Origin: Paraburkholderia fungorum
Lineage (GTDB): Bacteria; Pseudomonadota; Gammaproteobacteria; Burkholderiales; Burkholderiaceae
Length of the DNA: 64,000 nt
Direction: 5' to 3'
Assembly: GCF_900099835.1 (NCBI RefSeq)
Contig: NZ_FNKP01000002.1
Coordinates: 2,914,001 to 2,978,000 of the forward strand
Part shown: piece after piece, positions 17,678-26,162 of the stretch
Numbering within the stretch: the first letter of the stretch is position 1
How the letters are laid out: the number at the start of each line of letters is the position of its first letter
Translations under genes and position numbers: made by a program
The notes under the pieces: model-generated
Seen by the model: the letters and a program-made list of their open reading frames with translations, nothing else
Databases searched by the model: none
Told to the model about the DNA's origin: nothing

Positions 17678-18535
17678 ATGTGCCAGTTGCTCGCCCTTAG
17701 CTGCGCCGAACCCACCGACGTCAGTTTCTCGCTGACAGGCTTCGCCGCGCGCGGCGGCCTCACCGATCATCACGTCGACGGCTGGGGCGTGGCGTTTTAC
17801 GAAGACCGCGCCTGCCGCGTTTTCGTCGACGAAAAGCCCGCGTATCAATCGCCGGTCGCCGAGTTTCTGAAGAGTTATCCGATCAAGTCACGCAATGTGG
17901 TCGCCCATATCCGCAAGGCGACGCAGGGCGGCGCGCGGGTCGAGAACTGCCATCCGTTCATGCGCGAGTTGCGCGGACAGCAATGGGTGTTCGCGCACAA
18001 CGGCGACCTGCACGCGCTCGGTGAACACAGCGAGCCGGGGCCGTATGCGCCGGTTGGCTCGACCGATAGCGAAGAAGCGTTCTGCTTCATCATGAATCGG
18101 CTGCACGCGTATTTCGCCACGCACGCCGATGCCGACGTGGACGATATCGACGCACTTTTCGACGTGATCGAACAGGCGACGCGCACGTTGAACCCCTTTG
18201 GCATTTTCAATTTCGTGCTGTCGAACGGCAAAGCGCAGTTTGCGTTCTGCTCGACGCGTTTGTCGTACGTGATACGTCATTGGCCGTTTTCGAGCGCGCG
18301 TCTGGTCGATGGCGATCTGAGCGTGGACTTCGCCGAGCGCGGTACGCAAGCCGATCGCACAGCGGTGATCGCCACCACGCCGCTCACCGATGAAGTCTGG
18401 ACCACCTGCCAACCCGGCGATCTGCTGATGTTCCGCAGCGGCGCGTTGCTGCGGCGCACACATGTGCCGGTTCCCGCCGAAGTCATCGCCCGCTCGAAAT
18501 ACGCGCTGTCCGAACTGTCCGCGATTCCCGCGTGA
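17678..18535 (+). CDS. Class II glutamine amidotransferase (YafJ/EgtC-like)
   Basis: A 285-aa Ntn-hydrolase-type glutaminase. After removal of Met1, Cys2 (MCQLLALS) becomes the nucleophile. Further family marks are DGWGVAFYED near 31, VVAHIRKATQGG near 73 and FAHNGDL near 107. Stand-alone members such as YafJ and EgtC hydrolyse gamma-glutamyl amide bonds; no ergothioneine genes are near, so the substrate is unknown. It stands alone between the chemosensory operon and the porin. A 28-codon open frame ending 12 bases upstream is probably not a gene. Confidence 0.9.
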   Translation: MCQLLALSCAEPTDVSFSLTGFAARGGLTDHHVDGWGVAFYEDRACRVFVDEKPAYQSPVAEFLKSYPIKSRNVVAHIRKATQGGARVENCHPFMRELRGQQWVFAHNGDLHALGEHSEPGPYAPVGSTDSEEAFCFIMNRLHAYFATHADADVDDIDALFDVIEQATRTLNPFGIFNFVLSNGKAQFAFCSTRLSYVIRHWPFSSARLVDGDLSVDFAERGTQADRTAVIATTPLTDEVWTTCQPGDLLMFRSGALLRRTHVPVPAEVIARSKYALSELSAIPA

Positions 18536-18548
18536 CGTCATCTCCGCA

Positions 18549-18569
18549 CGTCGCCTGAAAACGGCGACG
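18549..18569. terminator. Stem-loop after the amidotransferase
   Basis: CGTCGCC (18549-18555) pairs with GGCGACG (18563-18569) across a 7-base loop, 13 bases after the stop. There is no T run. Confidence 0.35.
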
Positions 18570-18681
18570 CTGCCGGCACGTTGATATCTATCGAAGAATT
18601 AGTTAGTTTGCCGACACAAAACCTTCTCGTATCGTTGCAACGGTTTTAAACAACTACAGCATTGATACGGGAAACTAAATA

Positions 18682-19848
18682 ATGAAGCGCCTCTCTCTCC
18701 TCGCATTGCCAGCTGGTCTTCTCCTCGCGGCGGGCGCTCACGCGCAAAGCAGCGTCACGCTCTATGGCATCGTCGATGCCGGTATCGCCTATGTACACAA
18801 CGCACAAAGCACGAACGGCCAGAACCAGTCGACGCTGGTGAAGTTCAGCAGCGGCAATATGTCCGGTAGCCGTTGGGGGCTGAAGGGTACGGAAGACCTC
18901 GGTGGCGGCCTCGCAGCGGTATTCCAGTTGGAGAACGGCTTCAACGTGGGGACGGGCGCGCTCGGCCAGGGTAGCCGCGAGTTCGGCCGCAAGGCCGTGG
19001 TGGGTCTGTCGAGCAACACGTGGGGAACGGTCACGCTGGGACGTCAATACGATCCGATCGTCGACCTGGTTCAAGGTCTCACCGAAGACAACTACTTCGG
19101 CGGCGTGTTCGGCACGCCAGGCGACCTGGACAACTACGACAACAGCCTGCGCGTGAGCAACTCGGTCAAGTATGTGAGCCCGCTGTTCTCCGGCTTCCAG
19201 GTCGAAGCGCTGTACGGCGTGGGCGGCGTCGCCGGTGCGGGCGGCAGCGGACAGACCTATAGCTTCGGCGCTGCCTACGCGAACGGTCCGCTGTCGCTCG
19301 GTGCGGGCTATTTCTACGCGAATGGCGGCAACACGACCACGGCCAACGTGCGGACCTGGACCAGCAGCTCGGATTCGCTGTTCAACACGGTGATCAACGC
19401 GGGTTTTGCAAGCGCCAAGTCGATTCAGATCGTGCGCGTGGGCGGTCAGTATGTCGTTGGCTCGGCCACGATCGGCGCTGCGTATTCCAACACGCAGTAC
19501 GGCAGCGACGCGTTCTCTGCCTTCCGCGAGACGGCGAAGTTCAACAACGGTTCGGTGTTCGTGAACTATCAGATCACTCCGGCGTTGCGCACCGGCGTGG
19601 CCTACAACTACACGTCGCTGACCGGGCCGTCGTCCGCGCATTACAACCAGATCAACCTCGGGGCGGATTACGCGCTCTCCAAACGCACCGATCTGTATGC
19701 GCTGACCGGCTATCAGAAAGCGAGCGGCAACACGCTTAACTCGAGCGGCAAGGTGGTGGGCGCGCAGGCGTCGATTGGCGACTTCGGCGTGAATTCCGGG
19801 ACCGACAGCCAGGCGCTGGCGGTCGTCGGTATCCGTCACAAGTTCTGA
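18682..19848 (+). CDS. Gram-negative trimeric porin
   Basis: A 388-aa outer-membrane general porin of the Burkholderia Omp type. Signal peptide MKRLSLLALPAGLLLAAGAH with cleavage after AHA; the mature protein begins QSSVTLYGIVDAGIAYV, and landmarks follow such as SRWGLKGTEDLGGGLAAVFQ (strand and loop 2 of this family) and the terminal GIRHKF with the C-terminal Phe needed for barrel insertion. It is monocistronic with its own promoter region. It is expected to pass small hydrophilic solutes; specificity cannot be read. Confidence 0.95.
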   Translation: MKRLSLLALPAGLLLAAGAHAQSSVTLYGIVDAGIAYVHNAQSTNGQNQSTLVKFSSGNMSGSRWGLKGTEDLGGGLAAVFQLENGFNVGTGALGQGSREFGRKAVVGLSSNTWGTVTLGRQYDPIVDLVQGLTEDNYFGGVFGTPGDLDNYDNSLRVSNSVKYVSPLFSGFQVEALYGVGGVAGAGGSGQTYSFGAAYANGPLSLGAGYFYANGGNTTTANVRTWTSSSDSLFNTVINAGFASAKSIQIVRVGGQYVVGSATIGAAYSNTQYGSDAFSAFRETAKFNNGSVFVNYQITPALRTGVAYNYTSLTGPSSAHYNQINLGADYALSKRTDLYALTGYQKASGNTLNSSGKVVGAQASIGDFGVNSGTDSQALAVVGIRHKF

Positions 19849-19852
19849 TCGA

Positions 19853-19869
19853 CGAGGTGAAAGACCTCG
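19853..19869. terminator. Stem-loop after the porin
   Basis: CGAGGT (19853-19858) and ACCTCG (19864-19869) pair around a 5-base loop, 4 bases after the stop. It is a short stem without a T run. Confidence 0.35.
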
Positions 19870-19913
19870 CTGTGCGTACGCGGCGGGTCCTTCAAATTCG
19901 CTTTGAAGACACG

Positions 19914-20458
19914 AAAGGTGAGGATATTCAGGAGCCGGACGCAGTGCAGCGAACCGTGAGCCTGAGCGCCTGATTTTTCCTCACCCTTCGACATTCCGCT
20001 GTCGATTCGAGACTCAAAGCCCCGCCAGGCAAGGATGCGTCGCCTATCTTCCGCAGACAGGCGACGCCCGGTTCATGCCGCCAGTCCGATAAAAGCCGTG
20101 AAGCATCGGCGAAAAAAACGGCGGATTGCGGGCGGATAAGCGCATTTGCCCATTCCACGGGGCCTTGCGCGGCGTGAATGCACGCAAAAAACCCTGAATT
20201 CATGACGCCGGCCGTGTCAATGGCGGCGTTGACCCCGCGTATCGGCGCGACGCATCTTCCGAACCCATGCAGGCCATTCCACGGTTCCCAAAGGTGAGGG
20301 TTTGCGGGAGTGGCCTGTTTCGGACCTTGGGCACCTTGCCCAGCATGGCTTTGCGTCCTGCCCCCAAGCTCGAAAGGTGAGGGTTTTCGGGAGCAATTGG
20401 ACAGGCACCCCACGTCAGTCCCGCGCCGCTCCGTACGAAAGGTGAGCTTTTTCGGGGG
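19914..20458 (+). repeat. Four 21-bp motif copies in a gene-free stretch
   Basis: Copies at 19914-19934, 20290-20310, 20373-20393 and 20438-20458. They sit in the 637-base gap between the porin and the convergent SDR gene (19849-20485), where I see no credible gene; the long leftward open frame over 19928-20413 has no family features and is partly made of the repeats. Confidence 0.75.
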
Positions 20459-20485
20459 CTGGGACGGCGTTGGCCGTGCGGTTGA

Positions 20486-21253
20486 TCAGGCCGCGCCCGC
20501 GATCTCGCGAATGTCAGCGACCGGCGTCTGGCCGAACGCGTCGCTGAGTGCGTAATCGACCAGTTGAGCCGCGCATTGCTCAGGCGACGTCAGTTGCCCG
20601 TTGCGCTTCAGATCCTCGAATTTCGGGCGCATCGGGAATTGCGCGTCTTTGCTGCCGCGAATCTCCGCCTGCATGTTCGTGTCGATTACGCCCGGCGCGA
20701 GCGAGCAGATCCGCAGCGCGCGATTGGCATCGAGCGCGACCGCGCGCGCGTGATGATCGAGCGCGGCTTTCGTCGCACAGTAGATGCTCCAGCCGGCGTA
20801 CGCGTTGCGCGCCGCCCCGCTCGAAATGTGCACGATGCGCCGGTCGCTCGCGTCGACGGCGGCCGTGGCGAGCGCGCTGGCCAGCATCAGCGGCGTCGCG
20901 ACGTTCAGGCTCACTGCGCTCGCGATCGCTGCTGCGTCCTGTGCTTCGAGCGTGCCGATCGGCTGCACCATGCCCGCGTTGTTGATCAGCAGAACCGTTT
21001 GCGCGCCGCTGACGAAGCTGCGCAATGCGTCGGTCGCGATCCATTGCGCCACGCGCGACGGGTCGGCGAGTTCCAATTCGATTTCTTCGAACTTCGCAGC
21101 GGAGTGCGCGTTGAGCGTGTCGGGCGCCGGATGACGCGAGCGCGACAGGCCCAGCACCGTGACGCCGCGTGCGAGCAGTTGTTCGGCGAGCGCCGCGCCG
21201 AGGCCACGGTTGTGACCGGTGACGATCGCGCGAATCGGAGTGGAGGAGGTCAT
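20486..21253 (-). CDS. SDR-family oxidoreductase
   Basis: A 255-aa short-chain dehydrogenase with the NAD(P) motif TGHNRGLGAALAEQLL near residue 11, NNAG near 90, catalytic Ser in HISSGAARNAYAG and Tyr/Lys in YCATKAALDHHA (about 155-160). ATG 21253 is chosen because AAGGA lies 6 bases upstream; a longer open frame starts at 21298. It resembles sepiapterin reductase/YueD-like members; the substrate is unknown. It reads the same way as the GlxA-type regulator, 93 bases away, but a link is uncertain. Confidence 0.9.
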   Translation of the reverse strand: MTSSTPIRAIVTGHNRGLGAALAEQLLARGVTVLGLSRSRHPAPDTLNAHSAAKFEEIELELADPSRVAQWIATDALRSFVSGAQTVLLINNAGMVQPIGTLEAQDAAAIASAVSLNVATPLMLASALATAAVDASDRRIVHISSGAARNAYAGWSIYCATKAALDHHARAVALDANRALRICSLAPGVIDTNMQAEIRGSKDAQFPMRPKFEDLKRNGQLTSPEQCAAQLVDYALSDAFGQTPVADIREIAGAA

Positions 21254-21346
21254 GTCGTTCCTTGTGATCGATGGCATTGCCGGAGCAAAGACCGACATTT
21301 TCTCACGGCGAGTTCAGGCAGACGGCGTGGCTGCCGCCCACCGCAC

Positions 21347-22309
21347 TCACACTGAACGGAAGCGCTCGCGGTACTGCATCGGCGTTACGCCGATGCGTTT
21401 GGTGAACACGATGCGCATCCGGTCCGCGGTGCCGAAACCGCAGTCGTACGCAATCGCTTTCAGCACCGTGCCGCTGCTTTCGAGCAGTTTGCGCGCCGCA
21501 TCGACCCGCGCCCGTTCGATGAATTCGTGCGGCGTCACGCCGGTTTCCTGCACGAACACGCGCGCGAAGTTTCGTGCGCTCATGCCCGCGACATCCGCGA
21601 GTTGCTTCACCGTGAAGCTCTCGCTGATCTTTTGCATGACGTGCGCCTGGACTTTGGCGACGGGCGACGTGTCGTTGGCGGGAGCGGTCAGGTAGGGACT
21701 GAATTGCGATTGGCCGCCTTGCCGCTGCGCGAACACTACCAGCCGCTTGGCGACCGCCAGCGCCGTGTGCGGCCCGTGATCTTCCGCCACAAGCGCGAGC
21801 GACAGGTCGATGCCGGCGGTGACGCCCGCTGACGTGACCAACTCACCATCGCGCAGATAAATGCGGTCGAGATCGACGCGCGCGTCGGGAAATTGCGCGG
21901 CCAGTTGCGCTGCGTGCTGCCAGTGCGTCGTGACGTTGCGGTCGTCGAGCAATCCCGCATGGCCGAGTGCGAACGCGCCGGTGCAGATCGAGCCGTAGCG
22001 GCGGCAGCGCGTCGCGACGTGGCTCAGCCAGTGCAGCAGGCGCGGGTCGGGCACGCTGTTGTGAGGCAGCGCGGGGCCGCCTGCGACCAGCGCGAGATCG
22101 AACGGGCCCTGCGCCTGATCGAACGTGGTGTCGGCGACCAGCGTCATGCCGTTGGACGCGCGCAGCGGCGCCGGCTCCGCGCTCAGCAGTTTGACGTCGT
22201 AACGAACCTCGGGCGCGATGAACCCGTTGGCCTCGGAGAAAACGTCGACCGGACCGGCGACATCGAGCGCCTGCACGCCGGGAAAGATCGCGATCGCGAC
22301 GGTGGGCAT
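21347..22309 (-). CDS. GlxA-family AraC-type regulator with DJ-1/PfpI domain
   Basis: A 320-aa protein: a DJ-1/PfpI-like domain at residues 1-170 (VAIAIFPGVQALDVAGPVDV, then SICTGAFALGHAGLLD around the nucleophile-elbow Cys) and an AraC DNA-binding domain at about 220-318 (VKQLADVAGMSARNFARVF; FGTADRMRIVFTKRIGVTPM). The ATG at 22309 is preceded by AAAGGA; the open frame extends upstream but without domain content. It is divergent from the HD-domain hydrolase, with 260 bases between them, so that gene is the likely target. Confidence 0.92.
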   Translation of the reverse strand: MPTVAIAIFPGVQALDVAGPVDVFSEANGFIAPEVRYDVKLLSAEPAPLRASNGMTLVADTTFDQAQGPFDLALVAGGPALPHNSVPDPRLLHWLSHVATRCRRYGSICTGAFALGHAGLLDDRNVTTHWQHAAQLAAQFPDARVDLDRIYLRDGELVTSAGVTAGIDLSLALVAEDHGPHTALAVAKRLVVFAQRQGGQSQFSPYLTAPANDTSPVAKVQAHVMQKISESFTVKQLADVAGMSARNFARVFVQETGVTPHEFIERARVDAARKLLESSGTVLKAIAYDCGFGTADRMRIVFTKRIGVTPMQYRERFRSV

Positions 22310-22569
22310 CGAAACAATTCCTTTGGACGGTGGACGGAACCGGCAGCCACGGCAGTCAACGCCGTACGCCTGGCAGTGTTCGACGGTGCCTGGCGATTGT
22401 CCGCGAGGGCGCGTTGACCAATACTGGACTTCATCGGACACGCAGCTTGAAACGCACGAAAAAAGCGCCGCGGATGAGCATACCAAAGGCGCTTCCATGC
22501 GACCAGGCCGCCACCGGCAACGCGCGTCCCGTTCACTCGAACCCTCGAACCAGTTACGGAGCAACTCAA

Positions 22570-23208
22570 ATGGCAACGATTGCAGGCATTCAGATTCCCG
22601 ACAGCATGATGGCGCGCGAAGCCACCCAACTCGTGCGCGATACCGAAACCGACCTGCTGTATCACCACTCGCGGCGCGTGTTTCTGTTCGGCTCGCTGGC
22701 CGGCGAGCGCAAGCAGTTGAAGTACGACCCGGAGCTGCTGTACATCGGCGCGATGTTTCACGATATGGGGCTCGTCGCGCCTTATAGCAGCGAGCACGAC
22801 CGCTTCGAAGTGGACGGCGCGAATGCCGCGCGTGACTTTTTGCGCCGTCACGGCATCGGCGAGGATGACATCGATCAGGTATGGAATTCGATTGCGTTGC
22901 ACACGACGCCTGGCATTCCGCAGCATATGAAGCCGGTGGTCGCGCTGGTGACGGCGGGTGTCGAAATGGACGTGCTGGGCCTCGCGTACAACGAGTTCAG
23001 CGAGGATCATCGGCATGAGGTGATTCATGCGCATCCGCGTGGCGCGCACTTCAAGGAAGGCATCATCGACGCGTTCGCGCACGGCACGATTCACAAGCCG
23101 GAGACGACGTTCGGCAACGTGAAGGCTGACGTGCTGGCGCTGAAGGACCCGCATTATCATCGCGAGAATTTTTGCACGATGATTCTTGGATCGGCGTGGA
23201 AGGATTGA
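22570..23208 (+). CDS. HD-domain hydrolase, cyanamide-hydratase-like
   Basis: A 212-aa protein with an HD metal-binding domain: H33 (YHHSRRVFLFG), H64-D65 (AMFHDMGL) and further His near 118. The spacing and the pattern SEHDRFEVDGANAARDFL resemble the small HD family that includes fungal cyanamide hydratase and bacterial relatives with unknown nitrile, nucleotide or amide substrates. GGAG is near 22556. It is divergently paired with a GlxA-type regulator, so probably substrate-inducible. Confidence 0.8.
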   Translation: MATIAGIQIPDSMMAREATQLVRDTETDLLYHHSRRVFLFGSLAGERKQLKYDPELLYIGAMFHDMGLVAPYSSEHDRFEVDGANAARDFLRRHGIGEDDIDQVWNSIALHTTPGIPQHMKPVVALVTAGVEMDVLGLAYNEFSEDHRHEVIHAHPRGAHFKEGIIDAFAHGTIHKPETTFGNVKADVLALKDPHYHRENFCTMILGSAWKD

Positions 23209-23216
23209 GGGGCGGC

Positions 23217-23265
23217 TTGCATCGGGCAACGGTTAGCGCGATAATGCATCGCAAATGCGATGCAT
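23217..23265 (+). promoter_or_regulatory. Toxin-antitoxin promoter with palindromic operator
   Basis: -35 TTGCAT (23217-23222), a 17-bp spacer and -10 GATAAT (23240-23245). A perfect 10-bp inverted repeat, ATGCATCGCA and TGCGATGCAT with 2 bases between (23244-23265), overlaps the -10 and runs to the ribosome site GGAG. This is the expected layout for autorepression by the antitoxin. Confidence 0.7.
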
Positions 23266-23275
23266 GGAGTGAAGT

Positions 23276-23563
23276 ATGAAAAGCGCTAACTTTCCGTCGG
23301 TGCGGGTCGAGCCGGAACTACGGGCTGCGGCTGAAGAAGTCCTGCAGGACGGCGAAAGCATTTCCAGTTTCGTCGAACAGGCCATCCGCGACAACATTTC
23401 GCGGCGCTTGAACCAACGCGAGTTTGTCGCGCGTGGACTTGCATCGCGCGAGGAAGCGAAGCAAAGCGGCGACTACGTGCAGGCTGATGATCTGCTTGCG
23501 GAACTCGAAGAGCGGCTGGGGGAAGCGAAGGCCAAGGCCGCAAAAGTCAAGAAGAAACGATGA
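23276..23563 (+). CDS. RHH-type antitoxin
   Basis: A 95-aa protein with an N-terminal ribbon-helix-helix-like region (FPSVRVEPELRAAAEEVL, then SISSFVEQAIRDNI) and a charged C-terminal half that ends in a Lys-rich tail, typical of antitoxins that wrap their toxin. It overlaps the toxin gene by four bases (ATGA). The 22-bp palindrome just upstream is the probable operator bound by the antitoxin or the complex. I infer a type II system of the ParD/ParE class. Confidence 0.82.
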   Translation: MKSANFPSVRVEPELRAAAEEVLQDGESISSFVEQAIRDNISRRLNQREFVARGLASREEAKQSGDYVQADDLLAELEERLGEAKAKAAKVKKKR

Positions 23564-23868
23564 CGTATCAAGTTCGTTTCACCCGCACTGCCGCAGTTGA
23601 CCTTAAACGACTGTACGACTTCATCATCGAACGGGACGACACGGATATCGCACTCGCCGAGCGTGCGTTGCGATCAATCCGCGACGGTATCGCGACGCTC
23701 CGTACGTCGCCGTTCACTTGCCGCAAAGCGCAGCAAGACGCCCCGTTTCTGCGTGAGCTACTGATCCCGTTCGGCCGGTCCGGTTACGTCGCGCTGTTCG
23801 AAATCGAGAACAGCCAAACCCTCACCGTGCTAGCCGTGCGTCATCAGCTGGAGGATGATTACCACTGA
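23560..23868 (+). CDS. ParE/RelE-family toxin
   Basis: A 102-aa protein with the RelE/ParE fold order: strand (YQVRFTRTAAVDLK), two helices (LYDFIIERDDTDIALAERAL), then strands with REL-IPFGRSGYVALF and a C-terminal VLAVRHQLEDDY. The last motif (VRHQxEDDY) is typical of ParE-like proteins, which act on DNA gyrase, but RelE-type ribonuclease activity cannot be excluded. It is translationally coupled to the antitoxin. The LysR gene begins 21 bases after the stop. Confidence 0.85.
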   Translation: MTYQVRFTRTAAVDLKRLYDFIIERDDTDIALAERALRSIRDGIATLRTSPFTCRKAQQDAPFLRELLIPFGRSGYVALFEIENSQTLTVLAVRHQLEDDYH

Positions 23869-23889
23869 CAGAACTCCCGGCGTTCCGCG

Positions 23890-24840
23890 ATGGTCCTCAA
23901 AAACCTGCTCCGAAGACTCGACCTCACTACGCTGCAACTTTTCCTCGCCGTCTACGAAGAAGGCACGCTCACGCGGGCCGCCGAGCGCGAGGCGATTGCC
24001 GTTTCCGCTGCCAGCAAACGTCTGCTCGAACTCGAGCAGGCGGTTGGCGCCACGCTGTTCCAGCGTAACGCGCGCGGCATGACGCTGACGCCGGCCGGCG
24101 AAACGCTGCTGCATCACGCGCGGCGCGTGATGCGCGACATCGAAAATATCGGCATCGAACTGGCGGGACATGCGAGCGGCGTACGCGGTTATGTGCGGAT
24201 GATGGCCAATCTGTCGGCGATCGTCGAATTTCTCCCCGAAGATTTGCGCGCGTTCCAGTTGCAGCACGAGCGCGTGAAGCTCGATCTCGAAGAGCGCCCG
24301 AGCGGCGGCGTGGTCGAAGCCGTCGACGATAGCCTCGCCGATCTCGGCATCTGTTCCGGCGACGCCGACACGCACGATCTGCACGTCACGCATTACCGGC
24401 ACGACTCGCTGGTGCTCGTGACGCGCGACGATCATCCGCTGGCGGCGCGCAACAGTGTGGCTTTCGCCGAGACGCTCGACGGCGATCATGTCGGCCTGCA
24501 CGCCGCGAGTTCGATCAACGCGCGCACGCATATGGCCGCGCGTCAGGCGGGCAAGCCGCTGCGCTTGCGCATCCACGTGCCGGGGTTCGATGCGGTCTGC
24601 CGGATGGTGCAGGCCGGCATGGGCGTCGGCGTATTGCCGCAGAAGGTGTATCAACTGATGGGCGATCCGCTCGGATTGATCGGCATTCCACTCGAAGACG
24701 AATGGTCCGAGCGCAGCCTCGTGCTGGTCGTGCGCGATGTCGACGCGCTCTCGCCAGTAAGCCGCCTTCTGTTCGATCACCTGCGATCAGTCGAGGCATT
24801 GGAAGCGTCCGCGTCCACAGACTCCGTCAAGATCGACTAG
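23890..24840 (+). CDS. LysR-family transcriptional regulator
   Basis: A 316-aa protein with an N-terminal winged helix-turn-helix (LQLFLAVYEEGTLTRAAERE; SAASKRLLELEQAVGATLFQ) and a periplasmic-binding-like effector domain from about 95. It lies 128 bases upstream of, and reads the same way as, the CoA-transferase/HMG-CoA lyase/MFS operon, so it is the best candidate to control it; LysR regulators more often face their targets divergently, so the link is inference. Confidence 0.92.
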   Translation: MVLKNLLRRLDLTTLQLFLAVYEEGTLTRAAEREAIAVSAASKRLLELEQAVGATLFQRNARGMTLTPAGETLLHHARRVMRDIENIGIELAGHASGVRGYVRMMANLSAIVEFLPEDLRAFQLQHERVKLDLEERPSGGVVEAVDDSLADLGICSGDADTHDLHVTHYRHDSLVLVTRDDHPLAARNSVAFAETLDGDHVGLHAASSINARTHMAARQAGKPLRLRIHVPGFDAVCRMVQAGMGVGVLPQKVYQLMGDPLGLIGIPLEDEWSERSLVLVVRDVDALSPVSRLLFDHLRSVEALEASASTDSVKID

Positions 24841-24968
24841 AACAAACGCCAACCGCCGAGCGTTCGTCATTCGCGAACGGTCGTTGGCGAATTGCGGTTG
24901 GACGCCACCGCCGCGTGGCTCATAAGCTGTCTCCCAATACGAACCTTATATGGGAAGGAGACAGCACC

Positions 24969-26162
24969 ATGAGTGGACCGCTCCAGGGTATCCGTGTCGT
25001 CGAGATCGGAACCCTCATCGCCGCGCCGTTTGCCGCGCGCCTCATGGCCGAATTCGGCGCCGATGTCATCAAGATCGAAGCCCCCGAAACCGGCGACCCC
25101 CTTCGCAAATGGCGCAAGCTGCATGAGGGCACCTCGCTCTGGTGGTATCTGCAATCGCGCAACAAGAAGTCGGTCTGCGTGAATCTGAAATCGGCGGAGG
25201 GTGTCGATATCGTCAAGCGGCTCGCCGCCGACGCCGATGTCGTGATAGAAAATCTGCGCCCCGGCGCGCTCGAAAAGCTCGGTCTCGGCTGGGACGTGCT
25301 GCACGCGATCAATCCGAAACTGACGATGGTCCGCATCTCCGGTTACGGCCAGTCGGGACCGTATCGCGACCGGCCAGGGTTCGGCGCAATCGGCGAGGCG
25401 ATGGGCGGCATCCGCTACACGACCGGCGAAGTGGACGGCGCACCGGCGCGCGTCGGCGTGAGTCTCGGCGACTCGCTCGCGTCGCTGCACGGTGTGATCG
25501 GCGCGTTGATGTCGTTGCTGCGCGTGAAGACCGGACATGGCGAAGGCCAGGTGGTCGACGTATCGCTGGTCGAGAGCGTGTTCAATCTGATGGAAAGCCT
25601 CGTGCCCGAATACGACCTGCTCGGGCACGTGCGCGAACGCAGCGGCGGCGCGTTGCCGGGCATCGCGCCATCCAATACGTATCGCACTGAAGACGACGGC
25701 TACGTCGTGATTGCCGGCAATAGCGATCCGATTTTCAAACGGCTGATGCATCTGATCGGCCGCCCCGATCTCGCCGACGATCCCTCACTCGCGCGCAACG
25801 ACGGTCGCGCGAAACAGTCGGCGATGCTCGATCAGGCGATTACCGCATGGACCTCGCACCACGCGACCGACGATGTGCTGGCCGCGCTCGAACGCGCGGA
25901 AGTGCCGGCGGGGCGCATCTATTCGGTGGCGGACATCGTCGCCGATCCGCACTACCAGGCGCGCGACATGTTGCTGCCGGCGCAATTGCCGGGCGGCATG
26001 GAAGTGAAGATGCCGGGCATCGTGCCGAAGCTCTCGGACACACCGGGCGAAGTGCGCTGGCAAGGGCCGTCGCTTGGCGCGCATACGGGCAGCGTGCTGA
26101 GCGAACTGGGCTTTGCCGACGAAGATATCGAGCGGCTGCGCCGCGAAGGAGCCGTGCAATGA
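24969..26162 (+). CDS. CaiB/BaiF class III CoA-transferase
   Basis: A 397-aa family III CoA-transferase: MSGPLQGIRVVEIGTLIAAP, EFGADVIKIEAPETGDPLR, the family core GFGAIGEAMGG and the C-terminal half typical of SUGCT/formyl-CoA transferase relatives. GGAAGGAG precedes the ATG. The stop overlaps the HMG-CoA lyase start (ATGA), so CoA transfer and carbon-carbon cleavage are coupled. With that partner, the simplest reading is CoA transfer from succinyl-CoA to a branched hydroxy-dicarboxylate such as 3-hydroxy-3-methylglutarate. Citramalate or a related acid is an alternative. Confidence 0.9.
   Translation: MSGPLQGIRVVEIGTLIAAPFAARLMAEFGADVIKIEAPETGDPLRKWRKLHEGTSLWWYLQSRNKKSVCVNLKSAEGVDIVKRLAADADVVIENLRPGALEKLGLGWDVLHAINPKLTMVRISGYGQSGPYRDRPGFGAIGEAMGGIRYTTGEVDGAPARVGVSLGDSLASLHGVIGALMSLLRVKTGHGEGQVVDVSLVESVFNLMESLVPEYDLLGHVRERSGGALPGIAPSNTYRTEDDGYVVIAGNSDPIFKRLMHLIGRPDLADDPSLARNDGRAKQSAMLDQAITAWTSHHATDDVLAALERAEVPAGRIYSVADIVADPHYQARDMLLPAQLPGGMEVKMPGIVPKLSDTPGEVRWQGPSLGAHTGSVLSELGFADEDIERLRREGAVQ

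Noticed and set aside
19928..20413. 161-codon leftward open frame after the porin
   Set aside because: Partly built from three copies of the dispersed motif; no family features.
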